The notes under the pieces were generated by a model. The model was not told where the DNA came from, made no database searches, and was given only the letters and a program-made list of their open reading frames with translations. The position numbers and the translations under genes were made by a program. From the NCBI GenBank assembly GCA_021806885.1, contig JAKAPT010000008.1, forward strand, positions 1 through 37,422: a DNA stretch of 37,422 nucleotides, read 5' to 3'. The stretch comes from a bacterium (GTDB lineage Bacteria; SZUA-79; Acidulodesulfobacterales; Acidulodesulfobacteraceae). Positions within the stretch are counted from its first letter, which is position 1, and each line of letters starts with the position of its first letter. Shown here piece after piece: positions 1 through 9,032 of this stretch.

Positions 1-418
<418 letters not shown>

Positions 419-466
419 AAATTGTATTGAAATTAACTTGGTTTTTTGTTTTTAATGCGTGCTGTT

Positions 467-481
467 TAGTTCTCAAAGACC
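467..481 (-). promoter_or_regulatory. boxA-like antitermination element in the rRNA leader
   Basis: The minus strand reads GGTCTTTGAGAACTA between the rRNA promoter and the 16S gene. CTTTGAGAACT-like strings at this place in rRNA leaders are commonly boxA elements bound by NusB/S10. The call rests on position and similarity only. Confidence 0.45.
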
Positions 482-529
482 GATCTTCAATGCAGGTTTT
501 TTTAGTACCAAATTTTGAAGTGTTTAGAC

Positions 530-558
530 AGTATATACAATTAAAAAATCCATGTCAA
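530..558 (-). promoter_or_regulatory. rRNA operon promoter (sigma70 type)
   Basis: On the minus strand a consensus -35 TTGACA (553-558) is followed after exactly 17 bp by TATACT (530-535). Transcription should start near 523, giving a leader of about 105 nt before the 16S gene. No second tandem promoter of similar quality was seen upstream. Confidence 0.85.
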
Positions 559-601
559 TCGTTTTTTATAATTTTTTTAAAATATTTTTAATGTTCGTAA
601 A

Positions 602-659
602 CTAACATAATAACACGCCTGTTAATGACTACGCGGCTATGTTATTAATATATTGTTAG
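602..659. repeat. AT-rich inverted repeat between DUF3617 gene and rRNA promoter
   Basis: CTAACATAATAACA (602-615) is matched by TGTTATTA (640-647) and TGTTAG (654-659), giving a 14-bp interrupted stem with a loop of 24 nt. It sits just past the stop codon of the minus-strand DUF3617 gene and upstream of the rRNA promoter. It may end transcription of that gene, although no T-tract follows. Function is inferred. Confidence 0.5.
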
Positions 660-666
660 GGCAGTG

Positions 667-1128
667 TCATTTGCATACGTTGCCTATCCTGTAACCGGTT
701 ATGGTAAAATTTGAAATGCTGGAATTTCCGGCCGGGCCAGTATAAACTGTCTTAATTTTGCTTATAAACCTTACGGGTGAAAATATTCTGGTCATACCCT
801 TCGACTTCGTAACTCCTTTCGGGTTCCTGCATATCATAGAGTAAATGACGGTATTGCTCCCGGCATGATGTTCGCTGAATTTGCAATCTTGTTTGACGGG
901 CGGAACGTAAGGACGGACGTTTTTATTGTTCTGGCAAACAAAAAAGGTTTTATTGAATGGAATGGTGAATTTTCCGCTCATAACGGAAACGGAACCCTTT
1001 TCCGTATCCCTCCAGTACCCTCCCTTTTTTAACTTGTAAGCATGGACTCGGCCAGCGGAGTGGATTAAAATGGCAAAACAGACGGCAAACAAAGAAAGCA
1101 GGTAAAGCGGCATAAGTAATTTTTTCAT
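667..1128 (-). CDS. exported DUF3617-like protein
   Basis: A 153-residue protein with an N-terminal signal sequence (about residues 1-30, a hydrophobic core ending near HAYKLKKG) and no lipobox cysteine, so it is probably periplasmic. The mature part shows the DUF3617 layout: a G-x-W near the start (GGYW), FVCQN, a Cys about 25 residues on (DCKFSEHH), YSMICRNPKG and a closing GYRIGNVCK. The paired cysteines suggest disulfides. The same layout occurs in the lipoprotein at 6103-6645. The start is supported by GAGGGG about 7 nt upstream of ATG. The family has no established function. It is the last gene before the rRNA operon and is followed by an inverted repeat. Confidence 0.75.
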   Translation of the reverse strand: MKKLLMPLYLLSLFAVCFAILIHSAGRVHAYKLKKGGYWRDTEKGSVSVMSGKFTIPFNKTFFVCQNNKNVRPYVPPVKQDCKFSEHHAGSNTVIYSMICRNPKGVTKSKGMTRIFSPVRFISKIKTVYTGPAGNSSISNFTITGYRIGNVCK

Positions 1129-1202
1129 AATTATCCCCTCGATATATTTTATTTTTGCTGCCCGCGCAAATTATAAAGTATAAAGAAAATTGTTTATTGC
1201 TA

Positions 1203-2813
1203 TTAAAACAAATTTTTAAAAAGGTTAACAACGGGCTTTGTTCCGTTTTTTATCTTTTCCACCCCGTTGTTAACTCCGTTAGATTGTGGCGCCGGATTAA
1301 CCGTCCACCCGGGATATTGAAATACTGACGGCGTAATCGCTATGGACGAGTAATCTCCGGATAACGTCGCATTAGCGTTTCCTATCTCGCTTACCGGATC
1401 GGCCGATAGCATTCCGTCTTTAATAGAATAAGCCGCTAAGTTGCCCGTGCTGTAATAAGTTACGTAGAGGTATTTGCCCGACGGATCTACTATAATATAA
1501 TTAGGGTTGGCCAACCGTCCGTATCCTATGGCGGTTTCGCTTAATTTAGTTAACGTTCCGTTGTCGCCTATGCTGTAAGATATAATATTGCCGGGAATGT
1601 TTTCTGCTGCGAAAAGGTATCTTCCCGAAGGGTCCACTGCAAGGAAAACTATCCCGGTTGATGACGACTCGTATGGAGTAGAATTTCCGGTATATTCAAG
1701 CATTCCGCCTCTAATGCCGTATGAAGATATGTAACCGTAACCGTCCTCGGCGACAAAAAGCAAATTGCCGGACTGAACCATGGACTCGGCGCTTTCGTTC
1801 GAGCTATTAGAATAATTAGAGGCCCCGCCTAACGGGGAAAGCATTCCGCCGCTAATTGAATATGAGGAAACGCTTTGAAATCCTTTAGTGGCATCTCCCG
1901 TTCCGCCGTCTACGTAAAGATATCTGCCGGAGGGATCAACGATAACGTCAATCGCGCCCTTAAAACTGGAAGACGTCGGGGGGGTAACGCCGACGGGGTT
2001 AGGCGAAAGCACCCCTTTATCAACGGAAAAGGATGATACGGTTCCATTATTCCAGTCGGTAACGTAAATGAATTTTCCCGAAGGATCAACGGCTAAATGA
2101 TAAGGGGTGAAGCCTGAATTTCGTTCAGTCACGCTTATCGGCCTGCGCGAAAGTATGCCGTTATGGATAGAATATGACGAGACCGTTCCCATATTAGAAT
2201 TAGCTGTATAAAGATATTTATCGGAAGGGTCTATGGCGACTGAATCAGCCCCTTCTCCCGACCCGGTGCTTGCCGGCGAAGACGAAAGCCTTCCGCCGTA
2301 AACCGACCATGAAAAAACGTTTCCGTTCCCCTGAGCCGCGTAAATAAAATCGCCTACTGTAGTAAAACTGAACGAATATTTCCTTAAAAGGCTTACGCCT
2401 TCCGCCGACTTAATCCTTCTGGTAAAAGTAACGGTATATCTGGTTCCCGTTGCAAGAGCGTTAGATGGAACAAACGTAAAAGTGGAACCTGCGGAGTTCA
2501 AACCGATAGTTCCCGAAACCGCGGTTCCATTCGGCCCTTTCATGTAAGCGGAAAAACGGGTAAAAGTGCCGCGGTCCATAGCCTCGTTAAAGGTTGCCGA
2601 GACTTTAGAATTAAGAAGGACGCCTCCGGAACGATTTTCCGGGCTGGTATAAATTACCGACGGACGCCTCGAACCTGATAACCCGGCGGCGCTAACGCTC
2701 TTAAAAGTTAATCCGGCCGGCATCCCGCCGAATAAAGACAGCGCAAAAACCGCCGATACGAAAATCGGCAGTTGTACCTTATCTAACCATGTTTTTTTAA
2801 TAGAATTTATCAT
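1203..2813 (-). CDS. secreted protein with Big_5 domain and lactonase-like seven-bladed propeller
   Basis: A 536-residue exported protein. The ATG at 2813 is preferred over an upstream ATG at 2876 because it has a good GGAGG ribosome site and is followed at once by a signal peptide (residues 1 to about 43, ending VSAAG). Residues about 50-155 form an Ig-like Big_5 domain (VIYTSPENRSGGVLLNSKVS, then ATFNEAMD, FVPSNALATGTRYTVTF). From about 160 to 510 there are seven repeats of the type DPSGKYLYV...GTVSSYSI, typical of the lactonase/YVTN beta-propeller superfamily. No catalytic role can be assigned: family members include 6-phosphogluconolactonase, but exported ones are mostly uncharacterised. 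It lies upstream of the DUF3617 gene and downstream of two propeller lipoproteins, suggesting one surface-protein cluster. Confidence 0.8.
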   Translation of the reverse strand: MINSIKKTWLDKVQLPIFVSAVFALSLFGGMPAGLTFKSVSAAGLSGSRRPSVIYTSPENRSGGVLLNSKVSATFNEAMDRGTFTRFSAYMKGPNGTAVSGTIGLNSAGSTFTFVPSNALATGTRYTVTFTRRIKSAEGVSLLRKYSFSFTTVGDFIYAAQGNGNVFSWSVYGGRLSSSPASTGSGEGADSVAIDPSDKYLYTANSNMGTVSSYSIHNGILSRRPISVTERNSGFTPYHLAVDPSGKFIYVTDWNNGTVSSFSVDKGVLSPNPVGVTPPTSSSFKGAIDVIVDPSGRYLYVDGGTGDATKGFQSVSSYSISGGMLSPLGGASNYSNSSNESAESMVQSGNLLFVAEDGYGYISSYGIRGGMLEYTGNSTPYESSSTGIVFLAVDPSGRYLFAAENIPGNIISYSIGDNGTLTKLSETAIGYGRLANPNYIIVDPSGKYLYVTYYSTGNLAAYSIKDGMLSADPVSEIGNANATLSGDYSSIAITPSVFQYPGWTVNPAPQSNGVNNGVEKIKNGTKPVVNLFKNLF

Positions 2814-2885
2814 AATAATCCTCCGTTTAAAGGGTATTTTTATATCGTTTAAATTAAATAATCTAAATATTAACAATTATACAGG

Positions 2886-4034
2886 CTATTGAGCGGGTCG
2901 CGCAAAATATTGCGGGCCTTTAGCCGCGCCGATTAATTCCGTAATATTGTTGCTGCCAACGTTAGCCGTCCAGACGTCCCCTGAGGCGTCTATAGCTATA
3001 CCCTCAGGAGAAATCCCGACTTTATAAATACCCAAAACCGCGCCGTTAGAGTTAAATTCGGTAACAGTATTGCCTCCGCCGTTAGCCGTCCAGACGTCCC
3101 CTGAGGCGTCTATAGCGACAGCGAAAGGTCCTGTCGTATCCAAAGCAGATGAAGGAGAAGAAACCTCATAATTTCCTATAACCGCTCCTGCGGGATTTAA
3201 TTTCACGACGCCGCTTCCGCCCGTAACCCATACATCGCCTGACGGGTCTATAGCTATCCCTCTTGCCCCTGGACCCACGGGATAAATCCCCGCAACCGTG
3301 CCCGCGGGGCTTAACTTATAAACGTTGCCGCTGAAATAATTAGCCACCCAGACGTTGCCGGAAGCGTCAATAGCTATACCCGAAGGCATTATTCCAGCTT
3401 TATATGCCCCTATAAAAGACCCGTCTCCGCTTAGCTTGGAGACATTTTCGCTTCCGGCGTTAGCGGTCCAGACGTCCCCTGAGGCGTCAATGGCTACGGC
3501 TGAGGGCATAAGACCGCCTCCCGCCAATTTATTTAAGTTCAGCCACCTTGCCGTGCTATACTTGCCTTCTATAGCGCCTGAAAGACTTAACTTTACAATA
3601 TTAAATTCCCCGCCTCGGTCGGCTACCCATACGCTACCGGAGGAGCGGCCTATAACTATCACGTTTGGATATAAAAAGGCTTTGCCGTTGCCGGCTTTTA
3701 CCTTGCCTATAAAATCGCCTCTTCCGATACCCTTTACCACGGCCATCTGTTCTTTCTCTACCTGCTTCAGTTCATTTTCGATGTTATACGTCCCGATAAC
3801 AACGCCTTTTTGACTGAATTTCATAATATTGTCGCTTTTTTTATTAGCCACCCAGACGTTGCCGGAAGAATCCACCGCTATCGCTCTGGGCTCTTTTCCC
3901 GCTTTAAATGTTCTGGTTTTAACGCTGCCGAGGCTTTTACCGGAGTTTTTATTTTGGCAGCCGGATAAAACAAGCGAAACAAACAATAAAAGGACCGCAG
4001 TTCCGAAAAATGAATATACGCGTAATTTCTTCAT
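2886..4034 (-). CDS. NHL/Vgb-type seven-repeat propeller lipoprotein (copy A)
   Basis: A 382-residue lipoprotein: a hydrophobic segment followed by the lipobox LSGC at residue 26. The mature part has seven units built around AIDASGDVWTAN, the signature of NHL or virginiamycin-B-lyase-like beta-propellers; the second unit is divergent (IGRSSGSVWVAD) and preceded by a linker rich in K and E. The C-terminal tail TELIGAAKGPQYF is shared with the neighbouring copy at 4106-5224. No strong ribosome binding site is visible before the ATG. The Vgb catalytic residues could not be recognised, so an enzyme role is not claimed; a binding or scaffold role at the membrane is the safer inference. Confidence 0.8.
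   Translation of the reverse strand: MKKLRVYSFFGTAVLLLFVSLVLSGCQNKNSGKSLGSVKTRTFKAGKEPRAIAVDSSGNVWVANKKSDNIMKFSQKGVVIGTYNIENELKQVEKEQMAVVKGIGRGDFIGKVKAGNGKAFLYPNVIVIGRSSGSVWVADRGGEFNIVKLSLSGAIEGKYSTARWLNLNKLAGGGLMPSAVAIDASGDVWTANAGSENVSKLSGDGSFIGAYKAGIMPSGIAIDASGNVWVANYFSGNVYKLSPAGTVAGIYPVGPGARGIAIDPSGDVWVTGGSGVVKLNPAGAVIGNYEVSSPSSALDTTGPFAVAIDASGDVWTANGGGNTVTEFNSNGAVLGIYKVGISPEGIAIDASGDVWTANVGSNNITELIGAAKGPQYFARPAQ
2961..3116 (-). repeat. two identical 36-nt repeats 120 nt apart inside the propeller gene
   Basis: The 36 nt at 2961-2996 recur without change at 3081-3116, and a near copy (three changes) lies at 3459-3494. They encode the AIDASGDVWTAN core of propeller repeats 7, 6 and 3. Identity at synonymous positions is more than protein selection needs and suggests recent duplication or gene conversion between blades. 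Confidence 0.8.
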
Positions 4035-4105
4035 AAACGCAGTTTTTTAAATCATAAAATAATCAGATGCTATATAATTAATTTCTATAATATTAACATT
4101 GGCGC

Positions 4106-5224
4106 TTAAGGCCACTGAGGGCCTCTATACGGAAAATACTCCGGACCCTTAGCGGCGCCGATTAATTCCGTAACGTCGTCCAATCCTCCGTCAGCTACCC
4201 AGACGTTGCCGGAGGCGTCTATCGCTATTGCATCCGGGTTATGCCCCGCTGGATACGTCCTGATAAGCGTGCCGGAGGAATTTAATTCCGTAACGTTATT
4301 GCCCGCCTCATTGACGACCCAGACATTGCCGGAGGCGTCTATCGCTATCGCCCGCGGCGAATCTCCCGTTTTATAAGTCCCTATTACGGCGCCCGCCGGG
4401 CTTAATTTAGCAACAACGTTTCTAAGGCCGCCGCCCAGCCAGATATCACCTGACTTATCCACGGCTATCGAACTCGGCGAACCGATTAAAGGAGCTCCGG
4501 CTTTATATTTGCCGATTATACCGCCTTGCGCGCTTAATTCCGTAACGGTATTAAATAAATCGTTAGTTGCCAGAACGTCGCCGGAAGACTCTACCGCTAT
4601 ATGGGTAATATTTCTTCCGGCCGGGTAGCCCGATATGCCCGACACAAGAACCCCTTCAGGGCTTGCTTCGATAACGCCGCCGGGGCCGGCCGTCCATATA
4701 TTTCCGCTGCCGTCTATTGCCATGCCGGCCCCGGTGGCAACTATAGGAGACTTTAACGATGTTCCATATATCCTGGCAACGCCGGCCTGGTTCATCCCGA
4801 CAAGCTTTCCGTTATCAATTAGCCAGATATTGCCTGGGGCGTCTATCGCTATGACGCCGCTAAGCGATTTAAAACCGGCTATTGACGGCACCGGATATGT
4901 ACCTATAAGCGCGCCTTTCTGGTTTAACTTAGTTATATCGGCGCTGCCGCCATTAACTACCCAGATATTGCCCGAGGCGTCTATCGCTATAGCCGTGGGT
5001 TCTGTTCCAACCTTAAACGTTAGGGTGGACGGCCTATTGCCGCCAAGAGATGCCGCTGTTATCTGAAGGCTTACAGGCTTCCGTGCGCCGCCTTTGCCCG
5101 GGTTACTATTGCTGCAACCGGATAAAGCAATCATGGACAGTATAAAAAATGCCTGAAACGCTATAGATAAACGCAGGAACTTTAAAAACATGCCGAACGC
5201 GATTCCTGTTTTTATTATTTTCAT
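4106..5224 (-). CDS. NHL/Vgb-type seven-repeat propeller lipoprotein (copy B)
   Basis: A 372-residue lipoprotein with a long hydrophobic N-terminus and lipobox LSGC at residue 37. Seven units of the form AIAIDASGNVWVAD fill the mature protein, predicting one seven-bladed propeller. The last blade runs into TELIGAAKGPEYF, nearly identical to the tail of copy A, so the two genes are tandem duplicates. The start has TGAGGGG about 8 nt upstream. Role unknown: sugar, lipid or peptidoglycan binding and lyase activity are all seen among such propellers. It lies between copy A and a membrane protein gene, all on the same strand with gaps of 30-70 bp. Confidence 0.8.
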   Translation of the reverse strand: MKIIKTGIAFGMFLKFLRLSIAFQAFFILSMIALSGCSNSNPGKGGARKPVSLQITAASLGGNRPSTLTFKVGTEPTAIAIDASGNIWVVNGGSADITKLNQKGALIGTYPVPSIAGFKSLSGVIAIDAPGNIWLIDNGKLVGMNQAGVARIYGTSLKSPIVATGAGMAIDGSGNIWTAGPGGVIEASPEGVLVSGISGYPAGRNITHIAVESSGDVLATNDLFNTVTELSAQGGIIGKYKAGAPLIGSPSSIAVDKSGDIWLGGGLRNVVAKLSPAGAVIGTYKTGDSPRAIAIDASGNVWVVNEAGNNVTELNSSGTLIRTYPAGHNPDAIAIDASGNVWVADGGLDDVTELIGAAKGPEYFPYRGPQWP

Positions 5225-5251
5225 AATTTACGGCCCCTCAATTTTAGCTGT

Positions 5252-6001
5252 TTAAGCCTGCGTTTCCACGGCGGCTTTGTTGCTTAATTTTTTGTAAAAT
5301 TTAACCGTCACAACCGCTATATAGCTGGACAAAACGCCCATTAAAATCAACCCTACCAGATGGCCTATAAACGGCACGAACCCAATTGCCATCCTGGCAA
5401 TCATAAAAACCGCGCTGACCAATACCACCGCTACAAAGAAAACAAGGGCGTCGTTTAAATTTTGCTTTACCATGGCCGCGCTCCTTTTTATGGCGCTGAC
5501 GGCATCCATGTTATCTACGACTATTGCAACCGGAGCGAACATAAGGAAGAAAGCCGCAATTAGCCCTGGGATGACGAGAAGGACGATGCCTACGCCGACA
5601 ATAATCCCTATAATCAACGCACCCAATAAAAGCGGCACAATACGGCTTAAAGCCGTATTGACGCCGTTTGACAGGTTTGTCGAACTTTTTTCCTCGGCTT
5701 CGCTCGCCATACCGATTGTCGCTCCGTACGCAATAAATTCCATTATAAAAAAGACTATAACCGTTACGATAAACCAGCCGGAAAATAAAAACGAAAACGG
5801 GGAATACGGCATTCCCGATGAATACATCCCCATTCCTCCGCCGGCGAAACCGCCCATAAAACCGAATGGAAAAATCCCGAATTCGAAAAGAAGCAGCGAT
5901 AATATAAACATCAAAATCATTACGATAAATAATGGGGCAAATATGACTATATTTTTGCTTGATATATCCGCCCCTTCTTTAAAAATATCCACGATATTCA
6001 T
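5252..6001 (-). CDS. multi-pass membrane protein (YciC/DUF4013-like)
   Basis: A 249-residue integral membrane protein with about six hydrophobic segments (roughly residues 18-43, 72-95, 128-155, 152-172, 187-210 and 213-235). A Gly/Met/Ser-rich loop (residues about 47-68) lies between the first two. The stretch VIPGLIAAFFLMFAPVAIVV followed by AIKRSAAMVK is typical of the YciC/glycerophosphodiester-phosphodiesterase membrane-domain group, whose function is unknown. A good GAGG ribosome site precedes the ATG. It sits 27 bp upstream of propeller lipoprotein B, so co-transcription is likely. Confidence 0.65.
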   Translation of the reverse strand: MNIVDIFKEGADISSKNIVIFAPLFIVMILMFILSLLLFEFGIFPFGFMGGFAGGGMGMYSSGMPYSPFSFLFSGWFIVTVIVFFIMEFIAYGATIGMASEAEEKSSTNLSNGVNTALSRIVPLLLGALIIGIIVGVGIVLLVIPGLIAAFFLMFAPVAIVVDNMDAVSAIKRSAAMVKQNLNDALVFFVAVVLVSAVFMIARMAIGFVPFIGHLVGLILMGVLSSYIAVVTVKFYKKLSNKAAVETQA

Positions 6002-6102
6002 AAGATCCTCTTTATAAAATTATATTAAATTTAAAGAGCCGCCTTGCTTAATTGCTTTAGATAACGCGCCGATAACGGCAAACCTTAAAGATCATGCATG
6101 CC

Positions 6103-6645
6103 TTAAGATTTAGAAGGACATTTACCGCTTATTAGCTTGCCGGTCGTATCTACCGTAGATTTCATGGAAAGGCCCGGAGTACTTGAAGTTTGGGTAGTGG
6201 TAGCATGGCTTTTAAAGCTGTCCGGCGTTATTTTGGAAACGCCTTTCATTAAGAGTTCGGCTTTCGGTCCTTTGCAATTCATAACCCAGTGGACCTCGCC
6301 ATCCATATCAACATGCTCTTTAACGTTGCCGCACTTAAAACTGGAGGGCTTTGCCGCGTAAGGCTTTGAATTTTGAGCGTTCGGCTTGATACATTCAGTC
6401 ACAGTGGTTACGGCTGAATGATTCATAGGGGGCCTGCCCATAACGGACGGCATATAAATTGTGCTGTGGACGGTCATTTTCCACAGACCCGGCGCCAACT
6501 CGTTAACTGCCGGCTGTTTGGAAACCGAAGAAGAAGTCGGCTGCGATTGTGAAGACGGCGCGCTGCCGCCCTTGCATCCGGATAAGACTGGAATTAAAAC
6601 AAAAACCGCTAAAAATAAAAAAAATAAGCTGAATAATTTTTTCAT
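6103..6645 (-). CDS. DUF3617 lipoprotein
   Basis: A 180-residue lipoprotein with lipobox LSGC at residue 24 and a Ser/Gln-rich linker (about 27-48) that would hold the domain away from the membrane. The DUF3617 domain starts at ELAPGLWKMTVHS and continues through TECIKPNA, FKCGNVKEH, WVMNCKGPKAELLMKG and the closing GKLISGKCPSKS. Cysteine spacing parallels the protein at 667-1128, which is a second, non-lipidated member. The ATG follows a strong AAAGGAGAAAA ribosome site. No function is established. It may be the first gene of the envelope-protein cluster running down to 667. Confidence 0.8.
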   Translation of the reverse strand: MKKLFSLFFLFLAVFVLIPVLSGCKGGSAPSSQSQPTSSSVSKQPAVNELAPGLWKMTVHSTIYMPSVMGRPPMNHSAVTTVTECIKPNAQNSKPYAAKPSSFKCGNVKEHVDMDGEVHWVMNCKGPKAELLMKGVSKITPDSFKSHATTTQTSSTPGLSMKSTVDTTGKLISGKCPSKS

Positions 6646-6789
6646 AAGATGGTTTTCTCCTTTCGTACAGAGTTTTAATTTTGTTAAGGTTTACAAGAAA
6701 TACCGGGATAATGCCCCCGTATAATTAAGTTATTATATCCATATATATGTCATATGCTATAAATTATCAAGCTATATAATTTTTAACTT

Positions 6790-6879
6790 TCATTTCATTA
6801 GGTTTATTAAGCCTGCGAAGAGGTTGCCGGGAATAATACCGGCCTGGTAGGAACAAGCAGGATAAGGATGTTTAGCCAC
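6790..6879 (-). other. structured gap with a possible 29-codon ORF
   Basis: In the 243-bp gap between tyrS and the DUF3617 lipoprotein, nested inverted repeats CCTGC/GCAGG and GCCGG/CCGGC lie at about 6812-6863. A further CGGG/CCCG hairpin lies near 6700-6720. The minus strand also carries a GTG-started frame (VAKHPYPACSYQAGIIPGNL, then FAGLINLMK) ending in TGA. No good ribosome site precedes it. This could be a 3' UTR structure after tyrS, a gene remnant or a small RNA; I cannot choose. Confidence 0.25.
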
Positions 6880-6888
6880 GGTAACCGA

Positions 6889-8205
6889 CTATTTTAATTT
6901 TATTTTGTAAATCTTTTTTTTGCCGATTTTAAGAATAAACATATCCGTGCCCAGGGGAAGAAGTACTGAACCATCGTCTATACTTATCTCGCGCGATTTT
7001 TCGTCTGCGGAAATACCGGTATTATCCAAATCTATTTTAACGGCGCCTTGTTTTATAAGCCTCTTGACTTCGCTATTCGATTTAGCCGCGCCGACCGCGT
7101 TCATGAGCGGCAAGATTTGCACGCTTAAACCTTTTTCCGAGCTTTCCGAGTATTTGCCGCAAAAATCATTTTCAAGTTTAATGGTTACGATATCTTCAGG
7201 GTTAATCCTCTTTTGAAACTTTTCCTCGAAATAATTTAACGCCTTTTCCGCGGACTGCCTGCCCCTGTATCTTTCGACTATTTCAACGGCGAGCCGCTTT
7301 TTAGCGGTTATGGGATTAATGCCGTTTTGAAGGTCTTTTTTTAAATTTTCCAGGGCGGCAATAGGTATAAAACTTAATAATTCGTAATACCTAAGCATCA
7401 TTTCGTCGGATATGGACATTATTTTGCCAAACATATCGTTCGGCTCATCTGAAACCCCTATCGCGTTTCCGAGGGATTTGCTCATTTTATTTTTACCGTC
7501 AAGGCCCTCGAGGAGAGGCATTGTCATTATAACCTGCGCCTCTAGGTTAAAGCTTTTCATAAGCTCCCTGCCGACTATCAGGTTGAATTTCTGGTCGTTC
7601 CCCCCGACCTCAACGTCCGGTTTCAGAAAAACCGAATCCATCCCTTGGAGCAGGGGGTAGATAAATTCATGCATCGCTATGGGCCTGTTATCCTTGAATC
7701 TTTTTTCGAAGTCGTCCTTTTCAAGCATTCTCCTTACCGTGTAATGCGAGGAGATTTTAATAAACTCCCCGAGTTTCATGGAGGAAAGCCACCAGCTGTT
7801 AGAAATGATTTTAGTTTTTTCGGGCTTAAGAACCTTAAAGGCCTGGGCGCGGTAATCCCTGGAATTTCTTGCCACCTCTTCCTCCGAAAGGGGCTTCCTT
7901 GTTTCCGATTTTCCCGTGGGATCCCCTATCATCGCGGTAAAATCCCCGATTATAAAAAGGACCTGGTGGCCAAACTCCTGAAAAACCCTTAGTTTGTTAA
8001 GAAGAACAGTATGCCCGAGGTGAATATCGGGAGAGGTAGGGTCAAAGCCCGCTTTTATCTTTAGCGGAAGGCCGCGGTTTTCGGAGTGAAGGAGCTTCTT
8101 ATAGAGGTCCTCTTCCTTTATAAGCTCCACGCATCCCCTTTTTATGGCGTCAATCTGTTCGGCAACCCTGGACTCGATTTCAGATTTCTTGTTTTTCGGG
8201 ACCAT
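6889..8205 (-). CDS. tyrS: tyrosyl-tRNA synthetase
   Basis: A 438-residue class I aminoacyl-tRNA synthetase that charges tRNA-Tyr with tyrosine in the cytosol. The HIGH-type motif is HLGH (residues 62-65) in PTSPDIHLGHTVLL, followed by IGDFTAMIGDPTGKSETR. The KMSKS loop appears intact near residue 240 (GKNKMSKSLGN). Residues from about 375 form the C-terminal S4 RNA-binding domain (SNSEVKRLIKQGAVKID). The wording around HLGH resembles the TyrZ subtype. It is the last gene of the rny-ymdB-tyrS run, starting 17 bp after the ymdB stop. No T-box leader is possible at that spacing. Confidence 0.95.
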   Translation of the reverse strand: MVPKNKKSEIESRVAEQIDAIKRGCVELIKEEDLYKKLLHSENRGLPLKIKAGFDPTSPDIHLGHTVLLNKLRVFQEFGHQVLFIIGDFTAMIGDPTGKSETRKPLSEEEVARNSRDYRAQAFKVLKPEKTKIISNSWWLSSMKLGEFIKISSHYTVRRMLEKDDFEKRFKDNRPIAMHEFIYPLLQGMDSVFLKPDVEVGGNDQKFNLIVGRELMKSFNLEAQVIMTMPLLEGLDGKNKMSKSLGNAIGVSDEPNDMFGKIMSISDEMMLRYYELLSFIPIAALENLKKDLQNGINPITAKKRLAVEIVERYRGRQSAEKALNYFEEKFQKRINPEDIVTIKLENDFCGKYSESSEKGLSVQILPLMNAVGAAKSNSEVKRLIKQGAVKIDLDNTGISADEKSREISIDDGSVLLPLGTDMFILKIGKKKIYKIKLK

Positions 8206-8222
8206 AAAAAATATAAGTCAGG

Positions 8223-9032
8223 TTATACGTCAATCCTTATTTTTTCAATATTCTTGCTTATTTTCGTGTTCCTGTCAATAGTGATGAGGACGGCGTTAAG
8301 GACAATATTTTTTTCCTCCGGGGCAAACCTGCCGGGCATTCCAGTCAAATACTTATTAATTGCCGCAACCTTGTCCGCCCCGAGAACAGAATATTTTGAG
8401 CCCACCATCCCCACGTCCGTTATATAAGCGGTTCCGCCGGGAAATATTATTTCGTCATTTGTCTGAACGTGAGTGTGGGTTCCGACAAGGGCGGAAATTT
8501 TACCGTCAAGGAAAAGGGCTAAAGCCTCTTTTTCGGAGGTTGCTTCGGCATGAAAATCTATTATTACCGCGTCCGCGTTTTTATTTATTTCCGAAACAAG
8601 ATCTCTTGCCACGGTGAACGGAGAATCCGAAATCCCCTTCATGAACACCTTTCCCTCAAGATTGATCACCGCTACCCTGGTTCCGGCCCGGGAGGTAAAT
8701 ATTCCATATCCTTTGCCCGGGGCTTCCTTAGGATAATTTGCCGGGCGAAGAAGCCTCTCCTGACCTAAAATGTATGGAATAATGGATTTTTGGTCCCAGA
8801 TATGGTTCCCGGTGGTTATGACGTCTATTCCAAGGCCCAGCAAAAAATTGGAGGTCTCAGGCGTTATACCCATCCCATGAGCGGAATTTTCCCCGTTTGC
8901 TATTATGAATTCAGGTCCGTATGAGGAGATCAGTCCGTCTATAACACTTGCTACGGCTGACCTCCCTGGTTTTCCTATAACATCCCCTATAAAAAGGACC
9001 TTTATCGGGGCTGGGTCATTGTTATTTCGCAA
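8223..9032 (-). CDS. ymdB: YmdB-family metallophosphoesterase (cyclic nucleotide phosphodiesterase)
   Basis: A 269-residue binuclear-metal phosphoesterase of the TIGR00282/YmdB family, known from Bacillus to hydrolyse 2',3'- and 3',5'-cyclic nucleotides. Metal-binding motifs are visible in order: [41 protein letters not shown] and [10 protein letters not shown]. The start appears to be TTG at 9032, because no ATG or GTG lies upstream of the first metal motif in frame; this overlaps the end of rny by 11 bp. Linkage to rny is conserved in many bacteria, and YmdB has been linked to RNase Y activity in Bacillus, so coupled translation makes sense. Confidence 0.92.
   Translation of the reverse strand: MRNNNDPAPIKVLFIGDVIGKPGRSAVASVIDGLISSYGPEFIIANGENSAHGMGITPETSNFLLGLGIDVITTGNHIWDQKSIIPYILGQERLLRPANYPKEAPGKGYGIFTSRAGTRVAVINLEGKVFMKGISDSPFTVARDLVSEINKNADAVIIDFHAEATSEKEALALFLDGKISALVGTHTHVQTNDEIIFPGGTAYITDVGMVGSKYSVLGADKVAAINKYLTGMPGRFAPEEKNIVLNAVLITIDRNTKISKNIEKIRIDV

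Noticed and set aside
2961-3494. Regular repeats that might suggest a CRISPR array
   Set aside because: The repeats are in frame inside a lipoprotein gene and encode propeller blades; spacing is not CRISPR-like and no cas gene is present.
3355-5066. Long plus-strand open frames (for example 3355-3813 and 4635-5066)
   Set aside because: They are antisense to the repetitive propeller genes; the repeat codon pattern keeps the opposite frame open. Their translations are repetitive and match no family.
6800-6885. Possible c-di-GMP or SRP-type RNA in the tyrS/DUF3617 gap
   Set aside because: AGCCACGG looked suggestive, but the conserved GNRA loop and receptor of the riboswitch and the SRP GGAAG motif are missing.
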